Assembly (NCBI GenBank): GCA_900065925.1
Contig: LN890280.1
Coordinates: forward strand, 364,451 to 428,450
Direction: 5' to 3'
Length of the DNA: 64,000 nucleotides
From: Nitrosotalea devaniterrae
Lineage (GTDB): Archaea; Thermoproteota; Nitrososphaeria; Nitrososphaerales; Nitrosopumilaceae
This document shows positions 59,092-64,000 of the stretch, one piece after another. A program made the position numbers and the translations under genes. The notes under the pieces were generated by a model. It ran no database searches and was not told the DNA's origin. It saw only the letters and a program-made list of their open reading frames with translations. Position 1 is the stretch's first letter, and the number at the start of each line of letters is the position of its first letter.

Positions 59092-60072
59092 ATGTCTTTT
59101 CCTAATTTGAGACTACGACGTCTTCGAAAAACTGGTAAAATTAGGGAACTCTTAGAAGAAGTAAGATTATCACCAAAGGATCTCATCTGTCCAATATTTG
59201 TTCAAGAGGATCTAAAATCAAAAATTCCTGGAAGCTCAATGCCTGGAATGGAAAGGCTTTCACTTGGCGATGTGGCAACTGAAGTAAATTCTATTGCAGA
59301 ATTGAAAATTCCAGCAGTAATGGTATTTGGAATACCGACACACAAAGATGATCACGGTACTTCGGCTTTTAATCAAAATGGAATTGTACAAAAAACAATT
59401 TCTGAAATAAGAAAGAATCTCGGAAATGATATCGCAATAATGGCCGATGTCTGTCTTTGTCAGTATACAAGTTCTGGTCACTGTGGACTGGTCAAAGGTG
59501 ACAAGATAGACAATGATTCAAGTCTTGAAACTCTGGCAAAAGTTGCAGTAAGCCAAGCTCAGGCAGGAGTTGATGTTGTGTCCCCATCTGCAATGATGGA
59601 TGGACAGGTAAAGGCAATAAGACAAGGTCTTGATGATGCAGGATTTTCTGATGTTGCAATAATGTCCCACTCTGCAAAACATCGCTCTTCGTTATATTCG
59701 CCGTTCAAAGACATGGCACACTCTGCACCTCAGTTTGGAGACAGAAAGACCTACCAATTACCATACACAAATCCAAAAGAAGCCATGAGAGAAGTGGAGA
59801 CTGACATACAAGAGGGAGTAGACATTGTCATGATAAAACCAGCACTTGCATATCTTGACTTGATATCTATGACAAAAGAAAAATTCAATGTGCCAATTGC
59901 AGCTTATAGTGTCTCGGGAGAATATGCCCTAGTCAAGGCAGCTGCCATGGCAGGATACATTGATGAAAAAGAGGTCACACTAGAGATTCTTACAGCAATC
60001 AAGCGTGCAGGTGCAGACATGATAGTAACATATTTCTCAAAGGGTGCGGCAAAAACACTCAACGAGAGATGA
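59092..60072 (+). CDS. hemB: Delta-aminolevulinic acid dehydratase (porphobilinogen synthase)
   Basis: Condenses two aminolevulinates to porphobilinogen. About 326 residues; R-L-R-R-L-R-K-T-G near the N-terminus, D-V-C-L-C-Q-Y-T-S-S-G-H-C-G (metal-binding Cys-rich loop, zinc type) and active-site Lys in M-S-H-S-A-K-H-R-S and V-M-I-K-P-A. ATG 59092 is chosen over GTG 59083. Overlaps the next gene by four bases. Confidence 0.96.
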   Translation: MSFPNLRLRRLRKTGKIRELLEEVRLSPKDLICPIFVQEDLKSKIPGSSMPGMERLSLGDVATEVNSIAELKIPAVMVFGIPTHKDDHGTSAFNQNGIVQKTISEIRKNLGNDIAIMADVCLCQYTSSGHCGLVKGDKIDNDSSLETLAKVAVSQAQAGVDVVSPSAMMDGQVKAIRQGLDDAGFSDVAIMSHSAKHRSSLYSPFKDMAHSAPQFGDRKTYQLPYTNPKEAMREVETDIQEGVDIVMIKPALAYLDLISMTKEKFNVPIAAYSVSGEYALVKAAAMAGYIDEKEVTLEILTAIKRAGADMIVTYFSKGAAKTLNER

Positions 60073-60380
60073 GAGAAGACCAGACATTTGAGATAACGCG
60101 TGCATATGACCTACTGCCACATGTAGTTGGTGCAAGCTGGGCCTCAATCTGGTTTAGGATGAATAAAATCTACAGGCCATCAAAAGAAGCATTTCGAGAA
60201 AAAGTTGCTGAATATTTTAAAATGCTAGAGCCTCTGACAAATGCATTTCCACCAGAGGAACAGTTCAAGGACATGATTGCTTATGTCAAAGAAAAACACG
60301 CCGATGAGATTAGAAGAATTTTGACTGGAAACAACTCTGAGATTGAAAAGCGATACAAACGATACATCGATTACGGCTAG
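60069..60380 (+). CDS. Hypothetical protein coupled to hemB
   Basis: A 103-residue helical protein, M-R-E-D-Q-T-F-E-I-T-R-A-Y-D-L-L-P-H-V-V, then W-A-S-I-W-F-R-M-N-K-I-Y and a charged C-terminal helix. Its ATG overlaps the hemB stop (ATGA), so its product is made together with HemB. No Cys and one conserved-looking His (H18). I do not recognise it; a tetrapyrrole or electron-transfer role is possible. Convergent with the HD gene. Confidence 0.68.
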   Translation: MREDQTFEITRAYDLLPHVVGASWASIWFRMNKIYRPSKEAFREKVAEYFKMLEPLTNAFPPEEQFKDMIAYVKEKHADEIRRILTGNNSEIEKRYKRYIDYG

Positions 60381-60997
60381 ATCTCTTTTTTTAATTCTTC
60401 TAGAAACTTTTTCATTATCTTGATTCTTTTTCTTGCTTCTGTTTTTCCAGTTTTTGTGTTCATTGTTTTTTCTAAAAGCAAAAGTTTTTTGTAAAAATGA
60501 TCTAGTGTCCAACACTTGTCATCTGGAGAACGTTTTTTGCAAAACGGATCATCGTTATTGTAAAACGGTCTATTTTCTGCACCTCCAACTGCAAAAGTCC
60601 TTGCTATTCCTATTGCACCTAGTGCATCAAGTCTATCTGCATCTTGGAGTATCTTGCCCTCTAGTGTCTTTGGAGTGACTCCTCTTGAAAAACTATGATC
60701 TCTTATTGCATCTGATATGACATCTCTCTCATCCTGAGTGAAATTATATTCTTGTAAAATCTCTCTTGATTTTTCGGCACTCTCAAGTGAAGAATTCTTT
60801 GAGCGAGGATCAGATTTTGGATATGAGACAATATCATGTAATAATACCGCAACAGTTATCATTCTGATACTTGCCTTTTCTTTTCTGGCAATCATGGTTG
60901 CATTTTTGAGCACTCGCGTAATGTGTTCAAAATCGTGGGCCGCGTCATTTTTTGCAAGTTGTTTTTTTACCTGCTCCCTTAATTTTTCAAACTCCAA
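60377..60997 (-). CDS. HD-domain phosphohydrolase
   Basis: A 206-residue metal-dependent phosphohydrolase: H-D-F-E-H-I-T-R-V (first His-Asp), L-L-H-D-I-V-S-Y-P (the HD pair) and L-Q-D-A-D-R-L-D-A-L-G (final Asp). This layout is like the YfbR/YedJ-type HD proteins. Substrate unknown, perhaps nucleotides. Convergent with the hemB-coupled gene by four bases. Confidence 0.87.
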   Translation of the reverse strand: MEFEKLREQVKKQLAKNDAAHDFEHITRVLKNATMIARKEKASIRMITVAVLLHDIVSYPKSDPRSKNSSLESAEKSREILQEYNFTQDERDVISDAIRDHSFSRGVTPKTLEGKILQDADRLDALGAIGIARTFAVGGAENRPFYNNDDPFCKKRSPDDKCWTLDHFYKKLLLLEKTMNTKTGKTEARKRIKIMKKFLEELKKEI

Positions 60998-61186
60998 TTT
61001 GGTCTTTGATGCAAATTCATTTTATAAATTGAGATCTTGCCGGTATGGTCATGCCTGGATAAGAATTTAGAAAATATCATGCCAAAAGGCAAATAATTCC
61101 AAACATTTTGATCCTGGATCCTAGTTATGCAAAAAAATGACCCGTAAGTACAATATATTTATAAATTAAAATCACGTACAGAATAT

Positions 61187-61309
61187 GTGAGCACTAAAGC
61201 GTGGAAGTGTTATCGTTGCAACCTAGTTTTTACAGAGGAATCCCACGCTGCACTGCATGAAGATCTGTCAAAACACAATGTAACGGAAATACAGATAGTA
61301 AAAGTATAG
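61187..61309 (+). CDS. Leaderless zinc-finger peptide (40 aa)
   Basis: C-Y-R-C then 12 residues, H, 5 residues, H: a C2H2-type spacing close to a classical zinc finger (C8, C11, H24, H30). Start GTG 61187. A TATA-like TATATTTATAAA at ~61153 lies about 27 bases upstream, which supports a leaderless real gene. Function unknown; similar small zinc fingers in archaea bind DNA or RNA. Confidence 0.7.
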   Translation: MSTKAWKCYRCNLVFTEESHAALHEDLSKHNVTEIQIVKV

Positions 61310-61354
61310 AAACTAAAACGAAATTATATCACTTGAGGTCTAGCTGAAAAACAA

Positions 61355-62608
61355 ATGTCATACCATAATCTTTCCAAGATGAATTTTGAGGTCTCTGAAG
61401 ATCAAAAAATTTTCCTTGATAAAATAGACAGGGTGTGCAAATCTATACGTGATTATGAAACCAAGTGTTATCTTGATGAGAGACTAAACGACAGAGTTAT
61501 TCCTGAATTTGGGGAGATTGGAATGCTTGGATGTCCCATATCAAAAAAGTATGGCGGTTTGGGATATGATGTACTGACATATCTTTTTGCAATAGAGCGA
61601 ATTGGAAGGGAGGGCAACTCACTTCGTACATTTTTCTCCGCACATGTATCCATTGGACAAATGGTAATACAAAATTGGGGAACAGACGAGCAAAAAAAGA
61701 AGTATCTTGTAAATACAACAAATGGAACCAGCATAATGGGATTTGCACTAACCGAGCCTGATGCAGGAAGTGATCCTGGAAAAATGTCTACAAAATTTGA
61801 AGAGCGTGGTGACAATTATGTCCTTAATGGAACAAAGCACTGGGTGGGAAATGGAACATTTGCCAAGGTGATAACAACATATGCAAGAGGACATGATGGA
61901 AAGATATCTGCATTTATTGTTGATACAAACTCAAAAGGTTTTACCGCTGAAGAGATGAAAAATAAAATGGGATTACTTACGGTAAAAAATGCCGAGATTA
62001 CTTTTGAAAACTGCCTTGTTCCAAAACAAAATATTCTTGGAAAAATTGGAAATGGCATGAGTGTTGCTTTTAGTGCATTAATTGATGGTAGATTAAGTGT
62101 GGCAGCAGGTGCTGTTGGTGTAATGAAAGACTGTCTTGATGAATCAATTCGATATTCTCAAAAAAGAGAACAACACGGTTCTGCCCTTGCAAAAAAACAA
62201 CTGATTCAGGAGCATCTGGCTACAATGATTGTAAACATTGAAAGTTCAAGGTGGCTTGTGTATAGAGCAGGAATGGCAAGACAAAAACTCCATGATTATG
62301 TAGAGGATCTAAAAGAAAAGGATGCAAATTGGCTAGATTCTCTTAACAGGCAGAACAAAGAGTATTCTACACTACGCAATAGGGTAGACAGGCTTGCAGC
62401 CATTGCAAAATTGCATGCTACAAATGCTGCCTTTGACTGTGCAAACAGGGCAGTCCAAGTGTTTGGCTCTTATGGGTATCAAAAAACAAGCAGAGTTGCA
62501 CGACATTTTCTTGATTCAAGGGCAATTGTAATCTATGAGGGTGCAAACGAAGTGCTCAAACTAAAGATAGCTTCGCTTGAAATGGGCGACAAGTATGATG
62601 CATACTAG
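61355..62608 (+). CDS. Acyl-CoA dehydrogenase
   Basis: FAD-dependent alpha-beta desaturase of 417 residues. F-A-L-T-E-P-D-A-G-S-D-P (FAD/substrate signature), V-F-G-S-Y-G-Y (CoA-domain helix) and Y-E-G-A-N-E-V near the C-terminus, which is where the catalytic Glu or FAD-binding segment lies (usually Y-E-G-T-x-E). It resembles glutaryl-CoA or isovaleryl-CoA type enzymes; the substrate is uncertain. Start ATG 61355, with ATG 61379 in frame. Convergent with the aminotransferase. Confidence 0.92.
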   Translation: MSYHNLSKMNFEVSEDQKIFLDKIDRVCKSIRDYETKCYLDERLNDRVIPEFGEIGMLGCPISKKYGGLGYDVLTYLFAIERIGREGNSLRTFFSAHVSIGQMVIQNWGTDEQKKKYLVNTTNGTSIMGFALTEPDAGSDPGKMSTKFEERGDNYVLNGTKHWVGNGTFAKVITTYARGHDGKISAFIVDTNSKGFTAEEMKNKMGLLTVKNAEITFENCLVPKQNILGKIGNGMSVAFSALIDGRLSVAAGAVGVMKDCLDESIRYSQKREQHGSALAKKQLIQEHLATMIVNIESSRWLVYRAGMARQKLHDYVEDLKEKDANWLDSLNRQNKEYSTLRNRVDRLAAIAKLHATNAAFDCANRAVQVFGSYGYQKTSRVARHFLDSRAIVIYEGANEVLKLKIASLEMGDKYDAY

Positions 62609-63819
62609 GTTTTCATCAAAACTTTATGCATGATACCAAGACCCTCGTTAATCTGCTCTTTTGTAATTATTAGTGGCGGTATTATTCTCATTGACTTTTG
62701 ACCTGCTCCTAAGGTCAACAAGCCATGCTTGAATAATTCTGTGAGTTTTTTATCACGACGCAGAGCAGAATCAAACTCCAACCCAACCATGAGCCCTAGC
62801 CCTCTTACATCTGTCACACCTTTCTTTCCTACAAGTTCCAGCAATCCCTTCTTGAGTATGCATCCCATCTTTGTGGCATTCTCAAGCAACTTGTCTCGTT
62901 TTATCACATCTATTACCTGAGAGCCAACTGCCATGTCAATTCTGTTTCCTCCTCCCCATGTGCTTGATAATACCGACCTTTGACCTGGATCAAATTTTTT
63001 GTTAAATGCTGTAGCTCCTACCTGTAATGCTTTTGCAGTACTCATTATGTCTGGCTTTATGTTGTAGTGCTCAAAGGCCCACCATTTGCCAGTATGACCT
63101 ATTCCTGATTGGACCTCGTCTAAAATTAATGGAACGCCATATTTTGTTGCAATCTTTCTTAGATTTGAAATGAATTTTTTGCTTGCAACATTATACCCAC
63201 CTTCGCCTTGAATTACCTCAGTTAGGATAAACGCAGCCTTGTTTTCTTTTAAAATATTTTCCGCAGCATCAATTTCTGGGTCATCATCTTTTATGCAGAA
63301 TTTAATTCTCTTTGATGGTAACTCTGGAAAGTTGTGTTTCTGGACAGGTCTGCTAAATGTAAAACTCAGTGCACCAAGTGTTCTTCCATGAAATGCACCT
63401 GTGCAAGAAATCCCTGGCAATGGACCCATCTTTTTGTATGCAATTTTAATTGCATTTTCAACTGCTTCTGCACCACTGTTTATGAAAAATGTCTTGAAAC
63501 CCTCTGGCAAAATAGTTGAAATGTTTTCTGCAAGATCTGCATGTTCCTGGCAGTAAAAGTCCTGCCCTGCTATCTTGTATGTACCATTTGATGCATACTG
63601 GGCAAGTGTTTCTATGATATCTGGATGGGAATATCCTAAAGGGCATGCACCAATGTTTGATGTAAAATCAAGATACTTGTTACCGTCAATATCTTCGATG
63701 ATGCAGTTGTGACCGTGTGAGACAACAAGTGAATACATGAATGTCGAGTCATACGCATGTTTTTTCATCGTACCAATTACACGCATGGCTTTGGGTCCTG
63801 GTATCGTTTTTGTCTTCAT
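62605..63819 (-). CDS. Class III aminotransferase
   Basis: PLP enzyme of about 404 residues in the 4-aminobutyrate/ornithine/lysine family. N-S-G-A-E-A-V-E-N-A-I-K, F-H-G-R-T-L-G-A-L-S-F-T, D-E-V-Q-S-G-I-G-H-T-G and the PLP-Lys in S-T-A-K-A-L-Q-V-G-A. The T-A-K-A-L region differs from the common F-x-K-G-M-G-G-G-x-P, so the amino donor may be unusual (lysine epsilon- or gamma-aminobutyrate type). The start is ATG 63819; the open frame to 63966 runs into the tRNA and is not used. Probable role in amino-acid or betaine metabolism. Confidence 0.88.
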   Translation of the reverse strand: MKTKTIPGPKAMRVIGTMKKHAYDSTFMYSLVVSHGHNCIIEDIDGNKYLDFTSNIGACPLGYSHPDIIETLAQYASNGTYKIAGQDFYCQEHADLAENISTILPEGFKTFFINSGAEAVENAIKIAYKKMGPLPGISCTGAFHGRTLGALSFTFSRPVQKHNFPELPSKRIKFCIKDDDPEIDAAENILKENKAAFILTEVIQGEGGYNVASKKFISNLRKIATKYGVPLILDEVQSGIGHTGKWWAFEHYNIKPDIMSTAKALQVGATAFNKKFDPGQRSVLSSTWGGGNRIDMAVGSQVIDVIKRDKLLENATKMGCILKKGLLELVGKKGVTDVRGLGLMVGLEFDSALRRDKKLTELFKHGLLTLGAGQKSMRIIPPLIITKEQINEGLGIMHKVLMKT

Positions 63820-63941
63820 CTGGTATGATATAGAAAAATTTTCTAATAAACACTTGGCATGTATACAATGGGAGAAAACCATCGTGGATATGATGAGCCA
63901 AACCGTAAACAGACAGAGACGAGAAAAAAAGAAAAGAAAAA

Positions 63942-64000
63942 TGCAGAGGGTGGGATTTGAACCCACGAACCCCTAAGGGAAGGGATATCTTATAGAAGAT
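63942..64000 (-). tRNA. Partial class II tRNA (Leu or Ser type), cut by window end
   Basis: The 3' end of a tRNA on the minus strand: acceptor CCTCTGC with discriminator A, T-arm GTGGG / CCCAC with loop TTCAAAT, and before it a long variable arm (CCCTTCCCTTAGGGG) that marks class II. The anticodon is not clear within the window: the anticodon-stem region (63985-64000) does not give a normal seven-base loop, which could mean an intron or simply the truncation. Confidence 0.8.

Noticed and set aside
63820-63966. Longer start for the aminotransferase
   Set aside because: The extra 49 codons are unlike the family and run into the tRNA; ATG 63819 gives the normal N-terminus.
1-64000. CRISPR arrays, insertion sequences, integrases
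   Set aside because: No regularly spaced short repeats, no transposase or integrase motifs, and no att-like duplication beside the tRNAs were seen.

Overview
The window reads as a chromosomal segment of an AT-rich archaeon of the Nitrososphaeria (Thaumarchaeota), most likely a relative of the ammonia-oxidising lineages. This rests on a TFB gene, several membrane-anchored blue-copper (cupredoxin) proteins, archaeal L10e and NOB1, a tRNA-intron endonuclease family protein, a siroheme decarboxylase (Ahb) protein, a PEF-type C-terminal anchor, and many genes with a TATA-like box about 25-28 bases before the start codon, which suggests leaderless mRNAs. The lineage is an inference; no rRNA gene is present to confirm it. 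No transposase, integrase, CRISPR array or prophage was seen.

Layout. 1-4.2 kb: a partial TFB, a ribbon-helix-helix (RHH) regulator, two cupredoxins, a small winged-helix regulator and a roadblock-like protein; one cupredoxin and the winged-helix gene share a 20-bp upstream motif at the same spacing. 4.3-9.96 kb: nob1-nadK, a rhodanese, a seven-iron-type ferredoxin with an extra N-terminal domain, and a membrane GT2 glycosyltransferase. 9.95-18.1 kb: a long coiled-coil protein, msrB, a three-gene module around an uncharacterised P-loop ATPase, tRNA-Gly, L10e, an EndA-like protein lacking the expected catalytic His, and tRNA-Glu. 18.2-30.3 kb is the accessory-looking part: a metallothionein-like peptide, secreted proteins including a cupredoxin fold without copper ligands, a histidine kinase and receiver pair, a second RHH protein, non-coding repeats and dyads, a candidate standalone ncRNA, and an ABC-2 exporter.

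30.4-35.7 kb is a single 1765-residue surface protein: an NHL propeller, about 17 HYR domains including an apparently exact 915-bp tandem duplication, and RTX-like glycine/asparagine repeats. 35.8-40.7 kb holds hemL-hemC-sumT-hemD and a GT2-GtrA protein. 40.9-46.05 kb is the Fe-S assembly operon sufB-sufD-Rieske-sufS-sufU plus a winged-helix/zinc-ribbon gene, with a perfect palindrome between the TATA box and the sufB start. 46-52.7 kb holds pgk, a PAP2-like protein with lost catalytic residues, a histone-H1-like coiled-coil protein, a PAC2 protein, an OB-fold protein and a Cys-rich membrane protein. 52.8-60.4 kb holds a chlorite dismutase-family/DUF1802/aldo-keto reductase operon, a third RHH plus second winged-helix gene, a fused AhbA-AhbB siroheme decarboxylase, and met8-hemA-hemB-orf. 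The end holds an HD hydrolase, a leaderless zinc-finger peptide, an acyl-CoA dehydrogenase, a class III aminotransferase and a partial class II tRNA.

Together the tetrapyrrole genes (hemL, A, B, C, D, sumT, met8, ahbAB) cover glutamyl-tRNA to didecarboxysiroheme, i.e. the siroheme route to heme, and the suf operon supplies Fe-S clusters. The best candidates for undescribed biology are the shared cupredoxin/winged-helix operator, the standalone ncRNA at 26.6 kb, the non-coding repeat family near the two-component genes, the ATPase module at 12.2-14.9 kb, the suf palindrome with its in-operon regulator, and the apparent CTG start of hemA.
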